64,000 nucleotides of DNA from Saprospiraceae bacterium (GTDB taxonomy: Bacteria; Bacteroidota; Bacteroidia; Chitinophagales; Saprospiraceae). The DNA lies in the NCBI GenBank assembly GCA_016719615.1, contig JADJYQ010000001.1:1772501-1836500 (forward strand). Reading direction: 5' to 3'. Position 1 is the stretch's first letter. Each line of letters starts with the position of its first letter. The notes under the pieces were generated by a model. The model worked only from the letters and a program-made list of their open reading frames with translations, ran no database searches and was not told where the DNA came from. The position numbers were made by a program, and so were the translations under genes. Below are positions 55,625-64,000 of this stretch, one piece after another.

Positions 55625-55904
55625 AAGCTAAACTGCATTGAGTAAAAACAAAAATTCAAACTCGCAAATACACAATGCTTATCAATTTTGCTTTTCAAAT
55701 CTAAGAAAAGAAGCTCATCCCAGGGAAAAAACAGAATGTTTGCCATGGCATATTTTTATTAATAATTGCATGCTCATAAAAATGAAGATACAATTTACAT
55801 TAAATCAATAGTCACTTAAGCGTTCCTATTATGCAGCTTCTGTTGGTATTCACTATCTAACAAATTCAAATTATTTTTATCTGAATTTAGTTTATTATAA
55901 AATA

Positions 55905-58877
55905 TTAATTCATTCGAATCAAAGTGCGCGTTATTGAACCTTCTTTGGTTATGAGCTTCACAAAGTAAGTCCCATTTTTGCACAAACTTATATCAATAGG
56001 TAAATCCTGATATCCATGGCCTTTCATCAAACTTTTATAAATCAAACGGCCCGTTAGATCCATAATCTCCAATTGTGCAGATGGTCCCTCTGTAAAATAT
56101 TTTACATATAAGTCATTACTAAATGGATTCGGGTAAAACTCAGTATTTAAAACATACTTTGATTTTAAAGGCAAGTCATGACCCGGATTTAATTCATCAG
56201 TTTTTACAAAAATAAAATCAGGGCATAAAACCGGAGATATAACTTTAATAAATGCTGTCTTTATGATTTCATTGGTACCATTGGAATTTAGCACAGCTAA
56301 TTTAACAGCATAAGTTCCTTTTTTATCATAAAGTACAAGTGGATTTTTCTGATCAGATGTTGTAGGAAAACCACCATCAAAATTCCAATTCCAGCCATGT
56401 ACATCTGAAGATGTCTTACTTGTAAATTGAACTTGACCAAAACCGCAGACAATGGTCGTATCGGCTGTAAAGTCAGCACGTGGTATCAGGTAAATAGCTA
56501 CTTCTTGTTCAATTGTATCAGAACCACATTCATTTGTAATGATAAGACTCACTTTATACTCTCCTTCTGCACCATATGTGTGATTTGGAGAAACTTCGGT
56601 ACTACTTGTTTGATCTCCAAAATTCCACAGATAAGAAGTGCCATATTTAGATTGATCATTAAAAAATGCCGTAAATCCCATTATAGATTTTGTGTAATCA
56701 GCTTCCGGCTGCGCTTGCACTGAAATATAATTTGCTTTCGTCTCAGTAAGCTCTTCATTACCATTGCCCGCAACCAAACTCACATTAAAAGTTCCAGCAG
56801 TATCATATCTAACTTCAGGTTCTGCTTCTGTAGAAGTCGCCGGATTACCGCCGGGGAAAGTCCATTTATAAACTGTCGCAGCAGAAGAAGTGTTTTTAAA
56901 TTTTACGATAAAAGGCACACAACCATTTTGTTGATCAACTCTAAAGCCAACTCCGAGGCCACTTCCGATTTTAATTGTTTGAAGAATAGTATCTACTCCA
57001 CATAAATTGTTTACGATTAATTTTACATCGTAGGTGCCCGGTTTATAAATATGCATTGGATTAAGTGAAGTAGTGTCTGTACTGCCATCTCCAAAATCCC
57101 AGGAAAATTTCTTTAAATATTTTGATTGATTCGCAAATCTAACAGTATCTTCATTAATTAAGGAAACAAAACTAGCTACTGGAATAGAGTCCACTTTAAT
57201 ATATTTCGTTTTAATAGAAGTGGCTTTGAACTTCGAGTTTTTGGCTACTAATTTTACATCAAATTCTCCTCCAATAGTATAATTAACCACAGGTTCAAAC
57301 AAGGCCGAAACAGAAGGAGTTCCACCGGGAAAATCCCATTCCCAGGAAGTAACATTCGATGAAGACAGATTCTTAAACTTCACGGTATAACTCGCGCATC
57401 CAAATGTCGTATCTGCAGTAAACAAAGCCACAGGAGTCGTCACAATGGTGACATTCATCGCCATCTGGTGAGTACCGCATTCATTTTCAGCTGTCAGAAC
57501 AACTGTATAAACTCCATCGTCAGTGTAGGTATGGGTAGGATTTATGTCATTTGAAAAATCACCGTCTCCAAAATCCCACTGATAATTGCCACCATAAAAT
57601 GATTTGTTATCAAAAATCACAGTTCTGTCAATGATAATTTTTGTAAAATCGACGATTGGAATTGCATTTGCAAATATGTATTTTTTGAAAGTAATCTGGT
57701 TATTCCCGTATTGATTAGTTGCTCTTAAAATCACATCATATTCTCCGTAAGCTTTATAGGTTACGATAGGATTTTGGATACTGGAAGATGATGGAGTTCC
57801 ACCAGGAAAAGTCCATAACCACGTAGTTGGGTCATTGGTTGATAAATCCGTAAATTGTACTGCAAATGGGACACAGTCCCTTGTTGGCGTGCCAGAAAAA
57901 TTTGCAACCGGAGGTGAGCCCCCTGAACAAACACCCAAACAGCCGCGTGTTCGAACATGATTGTTAATTGAGGTAACAGAAGCATTCGACCAGGCATTTG
58001 AACAATTTACTGCAGGTGCCATAATGGTACTTGAACCGCTACCATCGTGACCAGCATTGAAATTATGTCCTAATTCATGGGCCTGTAATTGTTTTAAACA
58101 ATTGTTTGATCCCCCATAATCGCTACAGACATTGTATCGTAAATTATTACAAATGACACCTAACCAGGCAAGGCCAACAGCACCCGTTTTGTATTTAGTT
58201 GTCCAGGCTGTGGCTACATCATAGACAGAACCATATCCGCCTCCATTTCCCCAGGAAACATGCACATTTAGATGCTGATCTATATTATTGACACCATTCC
58301 ATGGATCCGACGAGCTAGAAGTAGCAACAAAACCAGCTGATTGTACAAATTCCAGGCTGTGTTCAAATTCATTGTCATAATTTGCCTGAAGTAAAGTTAG
58401 GATTGCAGTATTCCAATTCTCCACATTTGACACGGAACCTTTTTTCTGAAAAACAGAAAAATCATTTGCAATTGCAATTTCAACTTGCAGGCAATGGCCC
58501 CTTTCTTCGGTTTGTATATTTTCGGTTGATTTTTCTAATTCTTGCTTGCTTTTAATGTATTTTTCATACCCGCATTCGATATTGGTGTTTTGGATAATAT
58601 GGTCGCTGCTGTATATGACTAAAATATCGTTTGCCAGATTTGGATCAATTCCATTTGCAGGTTCAATAAAATATTGAGCGCCACCTTCTTCTACCATACC
58701 GGCTAGAAAATTGTCGGCAACCACTATTCTTGCCCCTCCCCCTCTTTTAGAAACCAAACTTCCTATGAGGGACTTATTGGCAGGCTTACGTTTAAATCTT
58801 TGGATTCCAAAATCAGAGGCTACTGTCAATAAATAGTCTCCAGTATGAATGTCATGCTCAAAAGTTGCAAATCCCAT
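55905..58877 (-). CDS. M12-like metalloprotease with seven PKD repeats and T9SS domain, main part (frameshifted)
   Basis: 990 residues, continuing the short N-terminal frame at 58826-59104. Zinc-protease motif HELGHNFNAGHD (HExxHxxGxxHD) with a downstream Met-turn STIMAPAVN marks a reprolysin/M12B-like metzincin. Then seven PKD-type repeats alternate between a WxFPGGxP kind and a WDFGDG kind. A type A sorting domain (TEFYPNPFSNDLYVKYF ... RTLIRMN) closes the protein. It is probably a secreted surface endopeptidase; the pro-region contains GYEKYIKSKQELEKS. The joined gene has about 1066 residues. Confidence 0.87.
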   Translation of the reverse strand: MGFATFEHDIHTGDYLLTVASDFGIQRFKRKPANKSLIGSLVSKRGGGARIVVADNFLAGMVEEGGAQYFIEPANGIDPNLANDILVIYSSDHIIQNTNIECGYEKYIKSKQELEKSTENIQTEERGHCLQVEIAIANDFSVFQKKGSVSNVENWNTAILTLLQANYDNEFEHSLEFVQSAGFVATSSSSDPWNGVNNIDQHLNVHVSWGNGGGYGSVYDVATAWTTKYKTGAVGLAWLGVICNNLRYNVCSDYGGSNNCLKQLQAHELGHNFNAGHDGSGSSTIMAPAVNCSNAWSNASVTSINNHVRTRGCLGVCSGGSPPVANFSGTPTRDCVPFAVQFTDLSTNDPTTWLWTFPGGTPSSSSIQNPIVTYKAYGEYDVILRATNQYGNNQITFKKYIFANAIPIVDFTKIIIDRTVIFDNKSFYGGNYQWDFGDGDFSNDINPTHTYTDDGVYTVVLTAENECGTHQMAMNVTIVTTPVALFTADTTFGCASYTVKFKNLSSSNVTSWEWDFPGGTPSVSALFEPVVNYTIGGEFDVKLVAKNSKFKATSIKTKYIKVDSIPVASFVSLINEDTVRFANQSKYLKKFSWDFGDGSTDTTSLNPMHIYKPGTYDVKLIVNNLCGVDTILQTIKIGSGLGVGFRVDQQNGCVPFIVKFKNTSSAATVYKWTFPGGNPATSTEAEPEVRYDTAGTFNVSLVAGNGNEELTETKANYISVQAQPEADYTKSIMGFTAFFNDQSKYGTSYLWNFGDQTSSTEVSPNHTYGAEGEYKVSLIITNECGSDTIEQEVAIYLIPRADFTADTTIVCGFGQVQFTSKTSSDVHGWNWNFDGGFPTTSDQKNPLVLYDKKGTYAVKLAVLNSNGTNEIIKTAFIKVISPVLCPDFIFVKTDELNPGHDLPLKSKYVLNTEFYPNPFSNDLYVKYFTEGPSAQLEIMDLTGRLIYKSLMKGHGYQDLPIDISLCKNGTYFVKLITKEGSITRTLIRMN

Positions 58878-59104
58878 TTGAAATCAGGATGTTCTAAAAC
58901 CAATTGATGCTGGGTACTTCTACCCACCATCGAGGATTTCAACTGGGAATACGGAATTCGGACAAGTTTATACTCAAAAAAAACCTGATTTAAAGGGGAA
59001 TTTGGCAGTGCCTCTGCTTTCTCTAGCTGGACTCCTTGTGCCCAAAGTATTGGACATATGGCAATTAATTGAATAAAAAAACTAAAAAGTGAACGAATCC
59101 TCAT
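58826..59104 (-). CDS. N-terminal part of the M12-like metalloprotease (signal peptide and pro-region)
   Basis: 92 residues from the ATG at 59104: MRIRSLFSFFIQLIAICPILWAQ is a signal peptide, followed by about 60 residues of pro-region (FFEYKLVRIPYSQLKSSM). The last part is out of frame: adding one base at A4 58860-58863 (plus strand) yields KWDLQLFEHDIHTGDYLLTV, resembling the pro-domain pattern of bacterial metzincins. The first ATG of the downstream frame (58877) is therefore internal. Confidence 0.8.
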   Translation of the reverse strand: MRIRSLFSFFIQLIAICPILWAQGVQLEKAEALPNSPLNQVFFEYKLVRIPYSQLKSSMVGRSTQHQLVLEHPDFKWDLQLLSMTFILETIY

Positions 59105-59198
59105 GATATATCCTTTATTTTGGCTGTAAATTTAAGTATTCTCTTCTAATTTAAATCAAATTTAACTTATATAACGCTTATAAAACCGTTTAGTTATT

Positions 59199-59804
59199 AT
59201 GACACAAATCAAATTTTCTACATACTTGTTTCTCGTGCTTACTCTTGCTCTTTTTACAAGCATCGATGCACAAGGCCAATCAAAAAGGACTAAAAAACCG
59301 GAAGTAAACATTTGGAAAGAAAAAGTATGGTATGGCGGCGGATTTAATTTAGGTTTTAACTCCAGCATTTACAATGGACTACAATCCAGTGTTTTTGGAA
59401 TCGGTATATCTCCGATGGCCGGTTATAAATTTAATTCCTGGTTTTCTGCAGGCCCCCGATTGAGCATCGATTACACAACCGCCAAGTTGTCTGATGGCTT
59501 TGATACCTATAGTTACAATAGCGTCGATTATGGTATGGGGCTGTTCGGTAGAATTAAATTTTCTCAGAATTTTTTTATGCATGTTGAGTACAGCTTTCTG
59601 AATGAAACTTTTACAACCGGAGAAATAAACAATGGAAAATTGGTGACCGAACGAGAATGGCGGGATATTTTTCTTTTAGGACTCGGATATAGTTCCGGAG
59701 GTGATATAGCTTATGAGATCTATATCAATTACGACTTTCTGGAAGACCCGGAATCCATCAGAGTTCCTATCGTCTACAGGGCAGGCATCACTTTTAAGTT
59801 TTAA
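59199..59804 (+). CDS. Outer-membrane beta-barrel protein
   Basis: 201 residues: signal peptide (YLFLVLTLALFTSIDAQG), a basic spacer, then alternating aromatic/polar strands (GGGFNLGFN, VFGIGISPMAGYKFNSWFSAGPRLSIDY, FFMHVEYSFLNETF) ending YRAGITFKF, a typical C-terminal strand. It looks like a small eight-stranded barrel of the OmpA-like/porin group common in Bacteroidota. Ligand or function unknown. It converges with the TonB receptor gene. Confidence 0.75.
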   Translation: MTQIKFSTYLFLVLTLALFTSIDAQGQSKRTKKPEVNIWKEKVWYGGGFNLGFNSSIYNGLQSSVFGIGISPMAGYKFNSWFSAGPRLSIDYTTAKLSDGFDTYSYNSVDYGMGLFGRIKFSQNFFMHVEYSFLNETFTTGEINNGKLVTEREWRDIFLLGLGYSSGGDIAYEIYINYDFLEDPESIRVPIVYRAGITFKF

Positions 59805-59871
59805 AATTCAGATTTTAACTACACAAGATTTATCAATTGATAATCAAATAGTTAATAAGATAAGTGATGTC

Positions 59872-60429
59872 CTAAAACCTCATACTCAATCCAGTATTAA
59901 AATGTCTAAATGCCTGAGGGAACAATGCTTTATAGTGAAATATCTCAGCCTCTTCTTTGCCTAAATATGGATTTGATGCGATATCTAAATCCCCATCATA
60001 TCCGAATCTGGAAATCCAACCATGGCTAGAATAATCCGCATTGAATAAGTTTTGAACATCAACCCAAAGATCCAGGCTTGACTTTTTAAATATTTTAAGC
60101 TCAAGATTTAATCCTAAATGAAATATGGAATAACCATCCAATCGGCTTCCCGGTCTGGAAGTATTGTCAAGATAAGAGTCAGTTATTAATTGATGTTTTG
60201 CTTTTAGTTTTAAACTTTTAATGCTTGAATTTTCGAATTCAAATTTTTTAATGATTTCCGTATGAGCAACAAAATTGGGATGATACGCGAGCCTTGATTT
60301 TGAATGAACCAAATGTTCTACCTGGTTGGAGCTCCAATCACTAGAATATTTAAGGAAAGATTCCTCCCACTTTGGTATTTTGGAATATGAAAGTGCACTT
60401 GAATTTGAAACTTCTATCCCCCCTACCAA
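59872..60429 (-). CDS. C-terminal part of frameshifted TPP-riboswitch-linked TonB-dependent receptor
   Basis: The last roughly 180 residues of the beta barrel in a second frame: SNSSALSYSKIPKWEESFL, YSIFHLGLNLELKIFKKSSLDLWVDVQNLFNADYSSHGW (in parts) and the terminal strand FRHFNTGLSMRF. It lacks a start. It joins the 60350-62320 frame by removing one G from the run at 60418-60423, giving about 815 residues. The position between a plus-strand barrel gene and a riboswitch fits a single receptor gene. Confidence 0.85.
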   Translation of the reverse strand: MVGGIEVSNSSALSYSKIPKWEESFLKYSSDWSSNQVEHLVHSKSRLAYHPNFVAHTEIIKKFEFENSSIKSLKLKAKHQLITDSYLDNTSRPGSRLDGYSIFHLGLNLELKIFKKSSLDLWVDVQNLFNADYSSHGWISRFGYDGDLDIASNPYLGKEEAEIFHYKALFPQAFRHFNTGLSMRF

Positions 60430-62320
60430 AATCTAAATTCAAAGTCCATTCCAAGCCCCAGTTTGAAACCTTGCGCAAGTTTATAAATAAGGGTTCGCCT
60501 ACATCACTCAACTCGCCAGACAGACCTCTTAGCGATGGATAATACATGTAATATGCATTCAAAGACGCCTTTATGTTTTTCTTTCCATTTAAATGCATCC
60601 CCAATTCAAAATCGATCAACTCTTCCGAAGTATTATTTAAATCACCAACGACGATATCTTCTCTAAACGGTTCTCGTTGCATATAGCCAATGGATGAAAA
60701 TAGTGAGCCATTTTCAGAAAAATACTTGCTTACAAATAATTTTGGTGTAAAGGATTTGAAATGAAGTTCATACTGAAGTGGAAGGTTAAATTCCTTAATA
60801 CCTATAATTTCATGTTTTACTTGTCGGTATAAAATATCAACATTCACATCCCAATTAGATCCTGGCTTCCAAAGTAATTTAAATCCCAATGATCCATCCA
60901 ACTTAGTGCCTTCATTTTGGTAATAAAAATTCTTAATCTTTTCAAATGAATCAAGAATTACATCTTTAACCCTGCCAAAGTGATTCCCATCGTATGAACT
61001 TAAACTGATCTCCGGCCGGAACTCAAAAGATTTAGATGGGTTTATTAAAAGTTCAGACCGTAGAAACAAATAATGATTGCTAAGCCATTTTTGCCTAATG
61101 ATATCTGCTTTTTGAATTCCATAAGCATTGATTTCATATGGGAGCAGGTCCACTTCCGCTTTGTAATTCTCATAGAATCCATTTCCATGGGTATAGTTCA
61201 AGGTATTTGACCAAGTCAAAAAATCAGCGCATTGTTGCTGATAAAAAAATTGGAGATGATCTTGTTTATAATCATCAATTTCATTGTCATAAGGGCCCGT
61301 TTGCCTTTCCATTCCCGCTGCATTAAACCTGCGTAAACTATCCACAAATTCGTATTGAACAGGCAATCCGAACCATGCCTGGCCTGTCTTTTCAGATCCA
61401 TGAATATAATTTAGTCTGAACGAATTTTTCTTATTGACGATACCTGCAGCAAAATAAAATGAATTGAGTTTTGACGCTGACCGCTCAATGTATCCATCAG
61501 ATTTCATTTGAGACAAACCAACTTCAAAGTAGTATTTGTTTTCCAAAAGACCAGAATGTGCTCCCGCACTAAATTTAAAGGTATTAAAACTTCCATACTG
61601 CAGTTCCGCTCTTGCTCCAGGTGTAAACCTCAAATGATTTGTTTGAATATCCATAGCGCCCCCAAATGAAGGAGTACCGGGCCTGTTCGGCACATTTCCA
61701 CGAATCAGCGATATACGCTCTGAATTACTTAAAATATCAGGAATATCTACAAAATAACTCAATGATGATTCCGCATCTGTAAACGGAATCCCGTTAATTG
61801 TAAGTTGAATATGAGATGGATCCAAACCTCTGAACCGAATCCCTGTATAACCTACACCATTACCTGCGTCTGATGACACCAGAACTCCCGGTGACCCGGC
61901 AAGTACATAAGGAATGTCTTTGGATTTATGCAATTCTTGCAATATCTCGCCTCCCAGATCAGATGCATTTGGAAATGCCGTAATCCCCATTTGATAGGAC
62001 CTGATCAAGATTTCATCAAATGCTACTCTTCGTTCCAATTGAACATGTATGGAAGTGTCGCTCATGGGCATATAGAGCGTCCTGTATTCAATGCCATATA
62101 AGTAATCGATGGCGACTGCATAAACCCCTTTAGGTATAATTGGAAATATGCATTGGCCCTTAAGATCTGTAAACACTTTAAGTTGAAGCTGCACAATTTC
62201 GACTTCTATATTTTGAAAAGGTGCATTATCCATGTCATCAATTTGAAGAATTAACTTTCCTTGTGAGGTGGATTCTGCAAAATATAAACACGAAAAAGCG
62301 ATAAACCAATACAGTCGCAT
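60350..62320 (-). CDS. TonB-dependent receptor, thiamine-related, N-terminal part (frameshifted)
   Basis: Starting at ATG 62320 (MRLYWFIAFSCLYFAESTSQGK signal, in parts) rather than the upstream TTG. Contains a carboxypeptidase-regulatory-like domain, a plug (DLGGEILQELHKSKDIPYVLAGSPGVLVSSDAGNGVGYTGIRFRGLD, in parts) with GIRFRG and TINGIPFTDAES, and most of the barrel. The last roughly 25 residues are out of frame. A TPP riboswitch directly upstream marks it as an uptake receptor for thiamine, its phosphate or a precursor; that assignment is from family knowledge plus position. Confidence 0.88.
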   Translation of the reverse strand: MRLYWFIAFSCLYFAESTSQGKLILQIDDMDNAPFQNIEVEIVQLQLKVFTDLKGQCIFPIIPKGVYAVAIDYLYGIEYRTLYMPMSDTSIHVQLERRVAFDEILIRSYQMGITAFPNASDLGGEILQELHKSKDIPYVLAGSPGVLVSSDAGNGVGYTGIRFRGLDPSHIQLTINGIPFTDAESSLSYFVDIPDILSNSERISLIRGNVPNRPGTPSFGGAMDIQTNHLRFTPGARAELQYGSFNTFKFSAGAHSGLLENKYYFEVGLSQMKSDGYIERSASKLNSFYFAAGIVNKKNSFRLNYIHGSEKTGQAWFGLPVQYEFVDSLRRFNAAGMERQTGPYDNEIDDYKQDHLQFFYQQQCADFLTWSNTLNYTHGNGFYENYKAEVDLLPYEINAYGIQKADIIRQKWLSNHYLFLRSELLINPSKSFEFRPEISLSSYDGNHFGRVKDVILDSFEKIKNFYYQNEGTKLDGSLGFKLLWKPGSNWDVNVDILYRQVKHEIIGIKEFNLPLQYELHFKSFTPKLFVSKYFSENGSLFSSIGYMQREPFREDIVVGDLNNTSEELIDFELGMHLNGKKNIKASLNAYYMYYPSLRGLSGELSDVGEPLFINLRKVSNWGLEWTLNLDFGRGDRSFKFKCTFIFQNTKVGGIFP

Positions 62321-62364
62321 TGAATAGAATTGAAGCCATAAAATAAAATGGGGCAAACACAATT

Positions 62365-62440
62365 TTTCCAGTCAGGCATTACCCTGTCAGGTTCATCGGG
62401 TCTGATCTCAGCCGGCTTTTAGCATATGCGGCACCCCGTA
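62365..62440 (-). promoter_or_regulatory. TPP riboswitch (THI element)
   Basis: Read on the minus strand the element shows the conserved blocks in order: GGGGTGCC, GGCTGAGA, ACCCGATGAACCTGA and CAGGGTAATGCCTG. These match the TPP-sensing core. It lies 45 nt before the receptor start, so thiamine pyrophosphate probably represses receptor expression. It begins only 14 nt after the stop of the upstream NadR-like gene. Confidence 0.93.
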
Positions 62441-62453
62441 ATCAAATGTAAAG

Positions 62454-62975
62454 TTACATTATTTTCCTAATCTGAGATTGGATTGAATGAATCGCGTTCA
62501 TAAGCCTTTGATTCCCTACCCCACTTACAATCCCAAACTTCAATTGCTTCCCAAAAATGACATTTAAATACTGTTTAAACAAAGCATCTCGATCCTCAGG
62601 ATTTTCACGTAATGGATCATAAAACCATGGAATATCAGGCATACAAATCAGGTAATAATCTGCAGGGTTTGACAGCCATAAGTCTTGTAAATCACGATTC
62701 CAAATTTTGAATTTATAGCGATACCAAATGTAATAAGTCAATAAATCGGTATCCCAAATTTGCATGGTTTCATTTGAAACAAATTTCATTAACTTATTGT
62801 TATGTATTTTAGACATTTGGAGAATATCATTCGACGAGTAATCAGGCCCAAATGAATGCAGATATTCGCGGCTATATTCCACAATCAATGTACATTTGTA
62901 GTACATACTCAATTGTACTGCCAATGTAGATTTGGCAGTTGATTCGGGTCCTGTAATGGCTATTTTAAAAGACAT
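62454..62975 (-). CDS. NadR-like P-loop kinase (AAA family ATPase label)
   Basis: 173 residues resembling the ribosylnicotinamide-kinase domain of NadR: GPESTAKSTLA at residues 9-19, IVEYSREYLHSFG, DTDLLTYYIWYRYKFK, DIPWFYDPLRENPEDRD. The P-loop has Ala where Gly is usual before Lys (GPESTAKS, A14). NadR-type kinases phosphorylate nicotinamide riboside, but members lying next to TPP-riboswitch receptors may act on thiamine; no PnuC/PnuT permease is adjacent. The gene is upstream of and on the same strand as the TPP element; its own control is unknown. Confidence 0.78.
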   Translation of the reverse strand: MSFKIAITGPESTAKSTLAVQLSMYYKCTLIVEYSREYLHSFGPDYSSNDILQMSKIHNNKLMKFVSNETMQIWDTDLLTYYIWYRYKFKIWNRDLQDLWLSNPADYYLICMPDIPWFYDPLRENPEDRDALFKQYLNVIFGKQLKFGIVSGVGNQRLMNAIHSIQSQIRKIM

Positions 62976-63006
62976 TTTTGCACGATCGTATTGTTACATA
63001 GAATTT

Positions 63007-63564
63007 ATGCACGATATAGAACCTTTTTACCATTGGAAGGAAGTTTACGATAGTTCAGATGATGTACATTCTCCATTTTACGGAAAGACTTATGAAACTC
63101 TAAGATATACAAATAAAATATACAATTATTACATACATCCTTTATGGGATGAAATGGGCTCTGAAACGCTTTTTGTAAAAATTATTTATGCAGATTATGA
63201 AGAAGGCTTTTGCATTATAGAACTTATAGGTGAGTGGAATGATTGTATTCATAACGATATTATGTTTTTAAAAAGAAAACTTGCAGATTTATTAATCAAA
63301 AAAGGAGTCATCAAATTCATTTTGATGTGCGATCATGTATTTAATTTTCATGGTTCCGACGATTGCTATTATGAAGAATGGAGGGAAGATATTTCTGATG
63401 AAGGTGGGTATATTTGTTTAGTGAACTTACAATCACATGTATTATCGGAACTAAAACAGTATGGAATTCATTTTCACGTTCATTACGGAAAATCATTTCA
63501 AGATTTGAATTGGAGAAAAATGGAGCCTTTATCGTTAAAGGAATTTATAGAAAATAAAATTTAA
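63007..63564 (+). CDS. Conserved acidic protein of unknown function
   Basis: 185 residues from ATG 63007 (MHDIEPFYHWKEVYDSSDD); the upstream ATG at 62932 would overlap the NadR-like gene on the other strand and adds no sensible sequence. Contains SPFYGKTYE, YNYYIHPLWDEMGS, FIGEWND-like LIGEWNDCIHNDIMFLKRKL, and DDCYYEEW. It is rich in Asp/Glu/Tyr/Trp, with no signal peptide. I recall similar proteins in other Bacteroidota but know no function. It ends 1 nt before the era start, so the two are probably co-transcribed. Confidence 0.75.
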   Translation: MHDIEPFYHWKEVYDSSDDVHSPFYGKTYETLRYTNKIYNYYIHPLWDEMGSETLFVKIIYADYEEGFCIIELIGEWNDCIHNDIMFLKRKLADLLIKKGVIKFILMCDHVFNFHGSDDCYYEEWREDISDEGGYICLVNLQSHVLSELKQYGIHFHVHYGKSFQDLNWRKMEPLSLKEFIENKI

Positions 63565-63565
63565 A

Positions 63566-64000
63566 TTGGAAACAACTTTCAAAGCGGGTTTTGTAAATTT
63601 AGTAGGTCTTCCCAATAGCGGAAAATCCACCATCTTCAATGCATTGTTGAAGACAAAACTTGCGATTGTCACACACAAACCACAAACCACAAGACAAAGA
63701 GTTCTGGGCATCCTTTCACAAGAAAACAAACAGCTCATTCTGTCAGATACACCCGGATGGATTGAAAAAACATCATATCCCCTTCATGTTGCAATGAATA
63801 TTCAAATCCGCAATGCTATTGAGGATGCTGATGTACTTGTACTAGTTGTTGATGGCAGCTCTACTTCGGTCCTTCCTGAAGATTTTTTAAAAACAATCCA
63901 GTTTTCAAAAATTCCAGTTTATTTATGCGTCAATAAATCAGATCATGCACACCCAACAGCAGAACTCATCTATATCAAACAATTAAATGATTATTCAATC
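63566..64000 (+). CDS. era: GTPase Era (5' part; continues beyond window)
   Basis: 145 residues visible. Era binds 16S rRNA and helps 30S maturation. Start is TTG at 63566, one nt after the previous stop; no ATG precedes the conserved FKAGFVNLVG. G1 GLPNSGKS (residues 14-21), G2 region HKPQTTRQRVLGI, G3 DTPGW (61-65) and G4 NKSD (123-126) are intact. The C-terminal KH domain lies outside the window. Confidence 0.93.
   Translation, partial: METTFKAGFVNLVGLPNSGKSTIFNALLKTKLAIVTHKPQTTRQRVLGILSQENKQLILSDTPGWIEKTSYPLHVAMNIQIRNAIEDADVLVLVVDGSSTSVLPEDFLKTIQFSKIPVYLCVNKSDHAHPTAELIYIKQLNDYSI

Overview
The window is AT-rich chromosomal DNA from a member of the Bacteroidota, most likely a Saprospiria-like lineage. 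The evidence is the type IX secretion (T9SS) sorting domains of both type A and the gliding-motility-associated type B, several promoters of the Bacteroidota form TTG-N(20-21)-TAnnTTTG, an insert-bearing NusB, BT_3928-like and DUF1599-like proteins, TonB-dependent receptors and an M49 peptidase. It is a mosaic of ordinary housekeeping genes and very large secreted surface proteins. I see no prophage, transposase, CRISPR array or defence island.

Layout. 1-10973 (minus): two tandem paralogous giant HYR/dockerin-like/cohesin-like T9SS proteins. 11455-14316 (plus): a secreted protein built from nine Cys-rich repeats. 14447-26447: aminotransferase, then (minus) a nusB-guaA-lipoprotein run and a BT_3928-like/DUF1599 pair, then (plus) a transporter, a YigZ-family gene, coaE, rocD and a small T9SS protein. 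26474-34318: acetoacetyl-CoA synthetase, M49 dipeptidyl-peptidase, an iron-type regulator with operator and promoter driving itself and a TonB receptor, and a small membrane protein. 34505-34838: tRNA-Lys with its terminator and a 115-bp partial duplication. 34969-43862: rnz-STAS, clpC, infC-rpmI-rplT, a MacB-like permease, queA, a DUF2795-like gene and cmk. 44217-59104 (minus): two giant type B proteins and an M12-like metalloprotease with PKD repeats. 59199-64000: an outer-membrane protein, a TPP-riboswitch-controlled TonB receptor, a NadR-like kinase, a conserved unknown gene and the start of era.

How it fits together. The secreted proteins (five large, one small) share Sec signals and T9SS C-terminal domains and look like the adhesive or hydrolytic coat of a surface-living cell. 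The two receptor loci are nutrient-uptake modules, one probably for iron (DtxR-like regulator) and one for thiamine or a precursor (TPP riboswitch). The rest is translation, nucleotide, cofactor and amino-acid metabolism.

A caution for any reader: six genes (a giant HYR protein, guaA, the MacB-like permease, a type B giant, the metalloprotease and the thiamine receptor) are each split by a single-base indel in or next to a short homopolymer. This pattern fits uncorrected long-read assembly error better than biological decay. I list the pieces separately and describe the joined gene in each entry.
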